Below, one piece after another: positions 18,701-25,795 of a stretch of DNA of 45,665 bases. A program made the translations under genes and the position numbers. The notes under the pieces were generated by a model. It searched no databases, was not told where the DNA came from, and saw only the letters and a program-made list of their open reading frames with translations. The stretch is taken from positions 1 through 45,665 of the forward strand of contig CBDUZS010000015.1 in assembly GCA_965371785.1 (NCBI GenBank). Direction: 5' to 3'. Source of the stretch: CBDUZS01 sp965371785 (lineage in GTDB: Bacteria; Fermentibacterota; Fermentibacteria; Fermentibacterales; JCC-6). How positions within the stretch are numbered: the stretch's first letter is position 1; each line of letters starts with the position of its first letter.

Positions 18701-18811
18701 TCGGGGATAATAGTCGCCACAGCCCTCACACTGGTTGTCGTTCCCCTTCTCTATAGAAGTCTCACCGTTGCTCGGCACGAAAAGAGCGACAGGGCGGTTG
18801 CGGGCAAATGA
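15791..18811 (+). CDS. RND-family efflux pump subunit 1 (AcrB/MdtB-like)
   Basis: This 1006-residue inner-membrane transporter has the usual RND layout: TM1 near 10-30, a large periplasmic porter loop, TM2-6 (about 330-480), TM7 near 520, a second porter loop, and TM8-12 (about 830-995). The TM4 proton-relay stretch reads LGTGLLVDNAVVVLEAIYRR; the first Asp is kept while AcrB's second Asp is Asn, as in several RND subfamilies. The N-terminal MKLTNIAVARPVAVTVL and MPVDLLPSVEYPRL are typical of hydrophobe/amphiphile or heavy-metal-like pumps. The GTG start has a good ribosome site. Its stop overlaps the next gene as ATGA. Substrate is unknown; no outer-membrane TolC gene is nearby. Confidence 0.93.
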   Translation: MKLTNIAVARPVAVTVLAVVAAVLGAIAVMQMPVDLLPSVEYPRLTIETTYPSSSPYEVERLVTDPLENALAGVRGLRSYTSRSYGDRSRITLEFDWGIRMDFTRLEVREKLDVASWSLPDQAGRPTLVDYDPSRRPFMEILMTMEGDWTEITDFARRVITTRINQANGVAACEIDGGAEPAVYVRLRDGVIEELELDPRTIANALVGANATMPGGLVRDGQKEFFLSLEGEFTSLEDVESTVIGFRGQTPMLLGDVAEVYLTEKPPTEWASFNGDRCIILRVRKMAESNTVDVAADVEHILEELNQAHPGMTLQVIQNDAEFISESVNGVIEALVLGGLLAFGILFFFLRDWRSPLILGLSLPLSIALALFFLYLTGVTVNIMSLGGLALGTGLLVDNAVVVLEAIYRRREQGEEARQASRTGTGEVGKAIVASTLTTIIVFFPVVYLEGITSQLFKDQALAVGFALLASLLVAVTVIPALTAGIRKAKVGKDVTTRMKKSYGHFMERILIRRKLILSCVLGLTLLSFAGATFLPVQLLPSTPVNQLEMTFSSPEGTSMQQLVELSEIAGDLADSTGAEWVSARIGVRAEEGVDALLTVFYNSPESAAEAAPMIRNGWGSTFSFPMTVEKRETLLGEILGGGSGFTLFLEGENLEIDHEAAILLSTEIETSLEDAESADVEYLPGKPEILLRLDLELMKLLDISAADVADYLESLSRGYPATTFYRQDERVDVMLLTGEGEGIPIDEIFRRSLPTAAGLVSLDRLLEPIRRQTPGFIEHYQGNRAIAISIQGGGSNLAGLASEITALADTLLEGVPVKLHTGSEIEEMDRTVSGLLLAAFLAIGLVYVLLAVQFESFREPFVIMFTVPLGIIGVVTGLLLFGQSWNALSGIGLVILSGIVVNDGILLVERIGQLRRQGLGVNEAIIQAGKDRFRPVIMTTVTTVLGLLPMAIGFGTGASLRQPLAISVISGIIVATALTLVVVPLLYRSLTVARHEKSDRAVAGK

Positions 18812-21800
18812 TAGAAACCGTTCTGAAGCGGCCAAGGGGCACTATTGTCGTGTTCGCGGCGCTGATGCTTCTAGCGGTCGTGTCCCTGGACAGGATTCCA
18901 GTCGAGGGAACTCCCGAGACGACACTCCCGAAACTGAACGTTTCGACAGCATGGTACGGGGCCGACCCCGAGGCCGTATGTGAACAGGTTACGCGACCCA
19001 TAGAAGAGGCAGCAAAGCTGGTGGAGGGTGTCGAGGAAATATCTTCCAGCTCCAGGGCAGGGCAGAGCGTGGTAACCGTCTCGTTTGCCAAGGGAACCGA
19101 CATGGATGTAGCGTCCATGGAGCTGACCGAGCGAATTTCCTTTCTGCAGAATGATCTCCCGACCACCGTAAGCCCCAGTACCGTAACTCAGAGTGTTCCA
19201 AGGGACATGGAGAGTGAAGGCTTCCTGATCTATTCGATTTCGGGCCTCGAGGAGTCAGTACTCAAGCAGATCGCTGAAGAAATAGTCGTCCCCAGGCTCG
19301 AGAGGATCGACGGAGTCAGTTCGGTCATGGTGGAAGGGCTCGGTAAGGACGAGATCATTATCGACATCGATATGGATGCGCTCAGGGCTCTCGATCTTAC
19401 GCGGACACAGGTGGCTAATGCCGTGATCAGCGGCATAGTTGACAGAAATGTCGGGGTTGCCGTGGACACAACCGGTCTGGAAGCCGTGATAAGGGTGTCC
19501 ACCGTTCCCGAGAATCCATCCGATTTCGGCAACCTGATCGTTGCCAGAAGAGGGCAGAGGTTCGTAACACTCTCAGATATTTCATCACGGATATCCCAGG
19601 GGTTCAGCGAGAACCGGTCCTACATATTCAGATACAACGGGCTCGATCAGATAAGCATCGAGATCGATCGTTCTGCGTCCAGCAACGCCGTCAGGGTTGC
19701 CTCGAAAGTTAAAGATGAGGTCGACAATCTTTCCGAAGAGCTTCCTTCAGCCGTTACGCTGGATCTCATTGAGGATGGTACCGAAGCCATAACAGAGGAC
19801 CTCAGAGCACTTTCCTGGAGAGCTCTCCTGGCGCTTGTCGCTATAACACTGGTTCTACTCTTTCTCAATTCCAACGTACTCACGACACCGATCATCCTCA
19901 GCTCAATCATCTTTTCGGCCGCTCTTGCCGTAACGGCAGTCTATCTGGCCGGCTACAGCATCAACGTCCTCACTCTCAGTGCTCTGGCAATAGCATTCGG
20001 TCTTCTGGTCGATGGTGCCGTCGTGGTCGTGGAGGCAATTGCCTTTCAGAGAAGACTTGGAAAAACTCCGATGGAATCCGCGCTGGTGGGCGCAAAGAGC
20101 GTTGCGATGCCCGTTCTTGGCGGAATTCTGACGACCATGGTGGCTTTCGTTCCGCTCCTTGCAAGCGAGGGAGTACTGAAGCTCTACTACAGACCGTTCG
20201 CCTTCACGATTGCCGCAACCCTCTCTGCCTCCTTTCTTGTCTGCCTGACACTGGTTCCTTCGATTGTCGGCCACTGGAAAGCAAAACGATGGTTCAGAGC
20301 AAGAAAATGGGATCAGGCTCTTGCCAGAAGCGTTTCCGCTCTTCACCACAAACCTCTGATTCCGGTCATCTTCACCGTAATGCTGCTTGGAGCCTCTACG
20401 TGGGTGTTCATCGAGAAAGTTGAAAAAGGCCGGAACTGGGGATTCGATTTCACCCGTGAGACCGTAACAGCATGGGTTCAATTCCCTCCCGGCACACCGC
20501 AGGACATTGTTGATAACGTGGCGATACAGTTCGAACAGGTGATGGCCAACCGGGAGGGTGTTAAGTCCACGAGGACCCAGGTATGGGGAGAACAGACCAG
20601 CGTCTGGTGCCTGTTCACCGACGAAGCTCTCAGGAGTGGAATTGCCCTGCAGGTTGAAGCAGAAGCAATTGCTCTCGCTACCACGATTGGTGGAATCCAG
20701 AGCATCTGGGTGGGGGGTATAAGCCCGGAAGGTTACTGGAGGAGTACCACCAGCGCAGGCATGATGCAGCAGGTCGAACTCCGTGGATACGATTACGAGG
20801 GTCTGAAACGGATCGCCGAGGGTCTCAGGGAAACTCTCGAGAGACATCCCAGAATAGGCGATGTCAACATCGGCTGGAACATGCGAATACTCAACAGACA
20901 GCAGCTTGCCGTCGTATTCGATCGACAGGAACTCGCCGACCTGGGCCTCAATCCCTTTCAGGTGCTCCTTGCCCTCAGATACAACCTGTCCGGCGGTTTC
21001 GGGGGAGAGGTCCGTATAGCAGACGAGACGATCGATCTCAACTTCAGGTTCGAAGGCGAGGTCAATCCGACACTCGAAGATGTACTCGATAGCCGGATAC
21101 TCACATCGGGTGGTACAATGCGGCTTGGTGACGTCGTCTCCATCGACACGATGGCGGTCCAGGGGTCGATCGAGCGGGACAACGGCGAGTACGTCAGAAC
21201 CATTGCCTATGCATTCATGGGCGCAGAGAGAATGGCAGCCAGGTTCAGGATGACACTGCTCGACAATCTCGTTCTGCCTTCAGGCTTCAGGGTCTACGAG
21301 GATACAACCTGGATGCCGAGATGGCTCCGACAGGAAGACGACACGGACATGAACCTGCTTGTGATCCTGGCCATAATAGCGGTGTTCGCAGTTACCGCGA
21401 TAGTGTTCGAATCCTTCTCCGCACCCCTGTACGTTCTGGCTGTGATTCCGATGGCTATGGTCGGAGTGGTTACCGGATTCTGGCTATTCGACAAGGTTTT
21501 CACACCGGAAGCCTACGTCGGGAGCGTTTTCCTGGTAGGAATTGCGGTTAACAACTCCATTCTCCTGGTAGACAGTTTCGAGAAGAAGAAAAAGACCGGC
21601 ATACAGGTTAAAGAAGCTGTAGATCTTGTCGTTTCCGAGAGATTGAGACCAATTCTATTGACAACCCTTACAACTATCGCAGGACTCCTGCCACTCGTAC
21701 TCTGGCCGATATCCGCAAACGATCTATGGGGAACATTGTCGTTTACCGTCGTGTGCGGTTTGACTATATCCGCTCCGCTGGTTCTGATTACGCTGCCGTC

Positions 21801-21843
21801 GCTGATTCAGCTTACATCCCGCAAGAGGAGGAGTAAACAGTGA
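18808..21843 (+). CDS. RND-family efflux pump subunit 2 (MdtC-like)
   Basis: This 1011-residue RND transporter has the same twelve-helix, two-loop plan but is clearly divergent in sequence from the pump gene just before it. The TM4 relay stretch is IAFGLLVDGAVVVVEAIAFQRR, with Gly where AcrB has its second Asp. Further family signs are RIPVEGTPETTLPKLNVSTAWYGADPEAVCEQVTRPIEEA at the N-terminus and GIAVNNSILLVDSFEKKK in TM10. Two unlike RND genes in tandem with one adaptor recall the MdtABC type, where pump subunits form a heterotrimer. It overlaps both neighbours by 4 nt. Whether the two subunits co-assemble is inference. Confidence 0.93.
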   Translation: MIETVLKRPRGTIVVFAALMLLAVVSLDRIPVEGTPETTLPKLNVSTAWYGADPEAVCEQVTRPIEEAAKLVEGVEEISSSSRAGQSVVTVSFAKGTDMDVASMELTERISFLQNDLPTTVSPSTVTQSVPRDMESEGFLIYSISGLEESVLKQIAEEIVVPRLERIDGVSSVMVEGLGKDEIIIDIDMDALRALDLTRTQVANAVISGIVDRNVGVAVDTTGLEAVIRVSTVPENPSDFGNLIVARRGQRFVTLSDISSRISQGFSENRSYIFRYNGLDQISIEIDRSASSNAVRVASKVKDEVDNLSEELPSAVTLDLIEDGTEAITEDLRALSWRALLALVAITLVLLFLNSNVLTTPIILSSIIFSAALAVTAVYLAGYSINVLTLSALAIAFGLLVDGAVVVVEAIAFQRRLGKTPMESALVGAKSVAMPVLGGILTTMVAFVPLLASEGVLKLYYRPFAFTIAATLSASFLVCLTLVPSIVGHWKAKRWFRARKWDQALARSVSALHHKPLIPVIFTVMLLGASTWVFIEKVEKGRNWGFDFTRETVTAWVQFPPGTPQDIVDNVAIQFEQVMANREGVKSTRTQVWGEQTSVWCLFTDEALRSGIALQVEAEAIALATTIGGIQSIWVGGISPEGYWRSTTSAGMMQQVELRGYDYEGLKRIAEGLRETLERHPRIGDVNIGWNMRILNRQQLAVVFDRQELADLGLNPFQVLLALRYNLSGGFGGEVRIADETIDLNFRFEGEVNPTLEDVLDSRILTSGGTMRLGDVVSIDTMAVQGSIERDNGEYVRTIAYAFMGAERMAARFRMTLLDNLVLPSGFRVYEDTTWMPRWLRQEDDTDMNLLVILAIIAVFAVTAIVFESFSAPLYVLAVIPMAMVGVVTGFWLFDKVFTPEAYVGSVFLVGIAVNNSILLVDSFEKKKKTGIQVKEAVDLVVSERLRPILLTTLTTIAGLLPLVLWPISANDLWGTLSFTVVCGLTISAPLVLITLPSLIQLTSRKRRSKQ

Positions 21844-22880
21844 AATTCAAGGATATGCTGGTAATCGTTCCTCTCATTTCCATCGCTCTGCTATGCGCAT
21901 GCGGCGAGGAAGAGGAACTGGAAAGGGAAACCCTTGAACCGTCTCCGTTACCCGTTACGGCTTCAGTGGCACAGGTCGATACACTCTTCGAAGTCATCCA
22001 ATCCACAGGCCGTGTTGTTTCCGCGAGAACTCAGGAGCTGACGGCACAGATACAGGGCGAGATCGTTCTGGCGCCTCAGTTCGAGGGGCAGATGGTTTCC
22101 GACGGAGAGGTGATCTTCCGGATTGCGTCAGGGGAACAGGCCGCCAACCTGTCCAGCGCAAGCAGCTCCTATAGGAATGCCCTGGCCATCTACGAGTTCG
22201 AGTGTGACAACTACAGAGGAGACCTTACTGAAGACGTGCGCAGGATGCTCAGAGAGACGACCGGTCTCGAGGGTGCCAGCGCTTCCCTTGCCCGTGCGAA
22301 CACCCAGTACCGTAACTCGGCGGTCTCAGCTGGATTCAACGGCACGGTTTCGGAGATCAACGCCAGGGAGGGAATGCTGGTATACCCCGGCACCAGATTG
22401 GGCACTGTCATCGATCCCAACGAGCTGCACGTCGAGGTCGACCTCGATGAGAGACAGCTTGCCAGATGTGCTCCCGGCCAGAGGGTCTACGTAACCGTAC
22501 CCTCTCTGAACGACACGACGATAGTCGGAAATGTAAGATCCGTATCTCCCACCATCGATCCGGGCCTGCGCGCCGGAAGCGTAGTAATAGATGTCCCGCG
22601 GCTCACGAACCTGCGTCCCGGCGCCACTGCCAGAGTGGAGATCGTGTCAGCGGTCTATCCGGACCAGCTGGTGATTCCCCAGGAAGCGGTTCTGATACGT
22701 GACAACAGGGACATGGTCTTCGTCGTGCTCGACAACCATGCGGATTGGAGATACGTGACCCTGGGCTCCTTCGGCAGAGGGCTGGTCGCGGTACTGGAGA
22801 ATATTGCGGAGGGAGAACTGGTTATCACAAGCGGCCACTACTCCCTTGCACACGATGCGCCCGTTGCTGTAATGAACTGA
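21840..22880 (+). CDS. RND periplasmic adaptor lipoprotein (HlyD/MFP family)
   Basis: This 346-residue protein starts with GTG in a GTGA overlap. Its signal peptide ends in a lipobox (SIALLCAC; Cys21), so it should be lipid-anchored in the periplasm. The membrane-fusion-protein parts appear in order: barrel strand VIQSTGRVVSARTQELTAQIQGEI, first lipoyl half LAPQFEGQMVSDGEVIFRI, a short helical hairpin (about 105-150), second lipoyl half VSAGFNGTVSEINAREGMLVYPG, then beta-barrel and membrane-proximal domains (DELHVEVD-like, LRPGATARVEIV, LVIPQEAVLIRDN). It links the RND pumps to an outer-membrane channel that is not encoded here. It is the last gene of the operon, followed by a strong terminator. 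Confidence 0.93.
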   Translation: MKFKDMLVIVPLISIALLCACGEEEELERETLEPSPLPVTASVAQVDTLFEVIQSTGRVVSARTQELTAQIQGEIVLAPQFEGQMVSDGEVIFRIASGEQAANLSSASSSYRNALAIYEFECDNYRGDLTEDVRRMLRETTGLEGASASLARANTQYRNSAVSAGFNGTVSEINAREGMLVYPGTRLGTVIDPNELHVEVDLDERQLARCAPGQRVYVTVPSLNDTTIVGNVRSVSPTIDPGLRAGSVVIDVPRLTNLRPGATARVEIVSAVYPDQLVIPQEAVLIRDNRDMVFVVLDNHADWRYVTLGSFGRGLVAVLENIAEGELVITSGHYSLAHDAPVAVMN

Positions 22881-22905
22881 TCCTTCTCACTCTTGCGGCG
22901 GCAGA

Positions 22906-22937
22906 AGCACCCCCGGCATTACCGGGGGTGCTGTTTT
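22906..22937 (+). terminator. Rho-independent terminator of the RND operon
   Basis: A perfect 11-bp stem (AGCACCCCCGG with CCGGGGGTGCT) closes a CATTA loop and is followed by GTTTTAT. It starts 26 nt after the adaptor stop codon. Confidence 0.92.
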
Positions 22938-23023
22938 ATGGCTGACTCAGGGAAACGGAATTATGACCTTCAATGAACTCGAGCATTGACGGGAAAGACC
23001 CGGAAATGTTACAGCATCTCCGT

Positions 23024-23494
23024 TCAGAGAGACCTGACCACCTCACCGGAGCGTATCACGGCGGATCTCGGGCAGGAGAGGATGTTGCAGAATGCGATTG
23101 CCTGATGCGGATCCTTCTTCTTGTAGAGGTAAGCCATTACGGTGAGGGCTCCTTCGGCACAGAAGCAGTCTGCCAGCACGTCCAGGGGTGTTCCGCAGTG
23201 GGGGCATGAAAGGTCGAGAACCTCGTCGGGGTAGGGTGTTCCCTCCACTGCAAGGTAAGCGCTGTCTCCCAGAATTGCTGACAGTGCGATTAGACCCTTC
23301 CCGCTTCTGATCCCTTCAAATCTTATGAGAAGAGACGGACTTCCGCTGACCAGGTGATCCACGGAAATCAGGTCATGTCCCTTTGGACAGTAAGCGGCGT
23401 TGATGACTATTTTCGGGTTCTCCGGAGCCGGAAGATCGTGCCTGATCTCGGGGATTTTAAGCCTGCCGCTGTCGTCGAACATCTTGCCTGTCAT
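23024..23494 (-). CDS. Small cysteine-rich, probably zinc-binding protein
   Basis: I do not recognise the family of this 156-residue protein. The start at ATG 23494 is supported by AGGAAAGG on the minus strand a few bases upstream; the frame is open further, but that part overlaps the divergent peptidase gene and looks non-coding. Cysteine pairs are spaced as metal ligands: AAYCPKGHDLI, LSCPHCGTPLDVLADCFC and FCNILSCPRS. The middle (SLLIRFEGIRSGKGLIALSAILGDSAY) reads as beta strands. No signal peptide or membrane segment is seen, so it is probably cytoplasmic. It ends about 87 nt from the efflux-operon terminator. It may share a control region with the divergent S9 peptidase gene. Confidence 0.72.
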   Translation of the reverse strand: MTGKMFDDSGRLKIPEIRHDLPAPENPKIVINAAYCPKGHDLISVDHLVSGSPSLLIRFEGIRSGKGLIALSAILGDSAYLAVEGTPYPDEVLDLSCPHCGTPLDVLADCFCAEGALTVMAYLYKKKDPHQAIAFCNILSCPRSAVIRSGEVVRSL

Positions 23495-23525
23495 GAGAGC
23501 CTTTCCTGTGTGATTTCTGGCTGAA

Positions 23526-23537
23526 ATTGCATGCAAT
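23526..23537. promoter_or_regulatory. 12-bp palindrome in the divergent gap
   Basis: ATTGCATGCAAT is a perfect palindrome located 32 nt from the start of the minus-strand Cys-rich gene and 83 nt from the start of the peptidase gene. A TATGAT sequence follows at once on the plus strand. It could be an operator for either gene; chance is also possible. Confidence 0.3.
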
Positions 23538-23619
23538 GAGTATGATAGATTATTACACCCCGCAGGAAAAGAGGCGCCCCACACCTCGCGAGAAGTTAGA
23601 TCATACAGGAAGGAAGCGT

Positions 23620-25632
23620 ATGTCCAGCAGGTTTGCCGCATGTGTTCTCTCGACACTGTTTTTCATGCTTTTGGCTCCATCGTGCGGACCCTCTGCTCAG
23701 CCGGAAGCTATTGAAGAGATAGAGCACGTTCAGTCGGAAGGGGCAGATCAGCTCATTCCAAGGGATGTCCTGTTCGGAAATCCCGAGAACATGAGACCTC
23801 AGCTCTCTCCCGACGGCAGCAGGGTTGCCTACATCGCCCCGGCAGGCGATGTCCTCAACATCTGGGTGATGAACAGAGACGGCAGTGACGCCAGACAGCT
23901 GACTTTCGATGACAACAGGGGGATCTACGACTACTTCTGGGCTGAGAACGGTCATCAGATCCTCTACATGCAGGATGAAGCAGGTGAGGAAGATACCCAT
24001 GTCTACCTCATCGATGTCGCATCCGGTGAAGTAACTGATCTCACACCGTTCGAGGGAGTGAAGGCATACGTCAGCGCCACCGACAGGGATCAGCCGGACA
24101 TGGTGATCCTGGAGATGAACCTGAACGATCCCATGTTCTTCGATGTCTACTCGGTTGATCTCACCACGAGCGAGCTCACTCTGCTCCAGGAGAACCCGGG
24201 ACAGACGGCCGAAGGTCACATGGTGCTCGGATACATGACCGATGAGGATCTGGCGATCCGTGGCTATGCCACAATCGATCCGGAGAACGGTGACATAACG
24301 TTCTTCGTCCGCAGGAGCCCCGGTTCGGAATGGGACATGCTCGTTACATTCAGCACCGAGGATTCGGTTGAGCCAAAAAGGTTCAGCGAGGACGGGACGG
24401 GCATTTACTACACGTCCAACCTCGAGTCGAACACGACCCAGCTCTTCCATCAGGACCTTCTCACCGGTGAAATTACCTGGATCACGGGTGACACTCTGGC
24501 CGATATCGGCGGTGTCTCGTTCGATCCGTTCACCGGAGAGCCCCGGGCCGTCAGCTTTCACTACCTGAGGAGAAACGTAAAGGTCCTGGACGATTCGATT
24601 GCGTACGATTACGAATTCCTGTCGGGTTACCACCAGGGTGATTTCGCAGTGACCTCCAGTGACAACTCGGACAAAACATGGATAGTTGCCTACTTCTCCG
24701 TCCAGAATCCCGCCACGTACTACATCTACGACAGATCCAGCGGTGAAATGACATTCCTCTTTACCGCCATTCCCGCTCTCGAGGACGTGGTTCTTGCAGA
24801 CATGCAGCCCCTGCTCATAGAAGCAAGGGACGGTTTGACACTTCCCTGCTATCTGACCGTTCCAATCGGTGCCGGAGATGAACCTCTGCCGCTTCTCCTC
24901 TACGTTCACGGGGGTCCGTGGGCCAGGGATTACTACGGTTACGAGCCGTTCGTGCAGCTCTTTGCCAACCGAGGTTTTGCTGTGCTACAGGTCAACTTCA
25001 GGGCCTCCAGCGGTTTCGGCAAGGAATTCCTGAACGCCGGGAACATGGAGTGGGGCGCCGCGATGCAGGACGATCTCACCGACGCGGTCAACTGGGCCAT
25101 TGAAGAGGGCATTGCCGACCCGCAGAGAGTCGTCATCCTCGGAGGCTCCTACGGCGGTTACGCCGTGCTTGCGGGGCTGACGTTCACACCGGATCTCTAC
25201 CGTGCCGGTGTCGATTACTTCGGCCCCTCGAACCTTGTTACGTTCCTCGAAACCGTCCCGCCCTACTGGAAGCCCATGAGTGCCATGATGGACGTCCGCA
25301 TCGGCAGCCTGACCGATGACCGGGAGATGCTCGAGGACCGCTCACCTCTCAACTACGTCGAGAATATCCATGTGCCGTTGTTCGTGGTTCAGGGCAGGAA
25401 CGACCCAAGAGTCGTCCAGGCTGAATCAGATCAGATGGTGAATGCCCTCAGGGAAATCGGTATCGAGGTTCTCTACGTGGTATACGATAACGAAGGTCAC
25501 GGATTCGCCATCGAGGCTAACAGGCTTGATTTCGCGGGGAGGGTGGAGGAATTCCTCTTCCTGAACGTGCCGGGCCTGGAGTGCCAGCTCTTCGAGCCGG
25601 TCGAGGATGCTACTGCCAACCTGATCATGTAG
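23620..25632 (+). CDS. Secreted S9 prolyl-oligopeptidase-family lipoprotein
   Basis: This 670-residue protein starts at ATG 23620, just after AGGAAGGA (23607-23614); upstream in-frame codons are ignored. Its signal peptide ends in LLAPSC (Cys22), a lipobox, so the enzyme is probably periplasmic or surface lipid-anchored. Residues about 45-395 form a beta propeller with TolB/DPP-IV-type blades (QLSPDGSRVAYI, LNIWVMNRDGSDARQLTF, HVYLIDVASGEVTDLT). The C-terminal alpha/beta hydrolase has LLLYVHGGPW, the nucleophile GGSYGGY (Ser510), VVQGRNDPRV (Asp595) and NEGHGF (His627). This is the complete catalytic triad of acylaminoacyl-peptidase/DPP-like S9 enzymes, which trim oligopeptides. It is transcribed alone. 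Confidence 0.93.
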   Translation: MSSRFAACVLSTLFFMLLAPSCGPSAQPEAIEEIEHVQSEGADQLIPRDVLFGNPENMRPQLSPDGSRVAYIAPAGDVLNIWVMNRDGSDARQLTFDDNRGIYDYFWAENGHQILYMQDEAGEEDTHVYLIDVASGEVTDLTPFEGVKAYVSATDRDQPDMVILEMNLNDPMFFDVYSVDLTTSELTLLQENPGQTAEGHMVLGYMTDEDLAIRGYATIDPENGDITFFVRRSPGSEWDMLVTFSTEDSVEPKRFSEDGTGIYYTSNLESNTTQLFHQDLLTGEITWITGDTLADIGGVSFDPFTGEPRAVSFHYLRRNVKVLDDSIAYDYEFLSGYHQGDFAVTSSDNSDKTWIVAYFSVQNPATYYIYDRSSGEMTFLFTAIPALEDVVLADMQPLLIEARDGLTLPCYLTVPIGAGDEPLPLLLYVHGGPWARDYYGYEPFVQLFANRGFAVLQVNFRASSGFGKEFLNAGNMEWGAAMQDDLTDAVNWAIEEGIADPQRVVILGGSYGGYAVLAGLTFTPDLYRAGVDYFGPSNLVTFLETVPPYWKPMSAMMDVRIGSLTDDREMLEDRSPLNYVENIHVPLFVVQGRNDPRVVQAESDQMVNALREIGIEVLYVVYDNEGHGFAIEANRLDFAGRVEEFLFLNVPGLECQLFEPVEDATANLIM

Positions 25633-25795
25633 CATCGATTCGAAAGGAAGAGGGGCAGCCAGCTTTGACATGTCGGCCTTCAGCGTCCCGGGGGATGTTG
25701 AAGACCTTTGATCCCAGGATTTCCATCATCTGACCATTGCGGTTGTTGTAGAAACGATTCAACCGGACACCAAGTGCTATCGACATGCAAATCAT
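25625..25795 (-). pseudogene. Possible gene remnant or 56-codon small ORF
   Basis: A minus-strand frame of 56 codons runs from ATG 25795 to TGA 25627-25625 and reads as ordinary protein in its middle (LGVRLNRFYNNRNGQMMEIL, KVFNIPRDAEGRH). It has no ribosome site. The frame remains open upstream inside the 3' end of the deacetylase-methyltransferase gene, in a different frame. It may be the C-terminal remnant of a displaced gene, or the original end of the methyltransferase after a frameshift. The last few codons overlap the peptidase gene. Evidence is thin and based only on composition. Confidence 0.25.

Noticed and set aside
19903..20847. 314-codon minus-strand open frame
   Set aside because: It lies entirely inside the second RND gene and reads as low-complexity Cys/His-rich shadow.
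23596..24909. 437-codon minus-strand open frame
   Set aside because: It is antisense to the S9 peptidase, which has an intact catalytic triad, lipobox and ribosome site. The antisense translation has no recognisable motifs.
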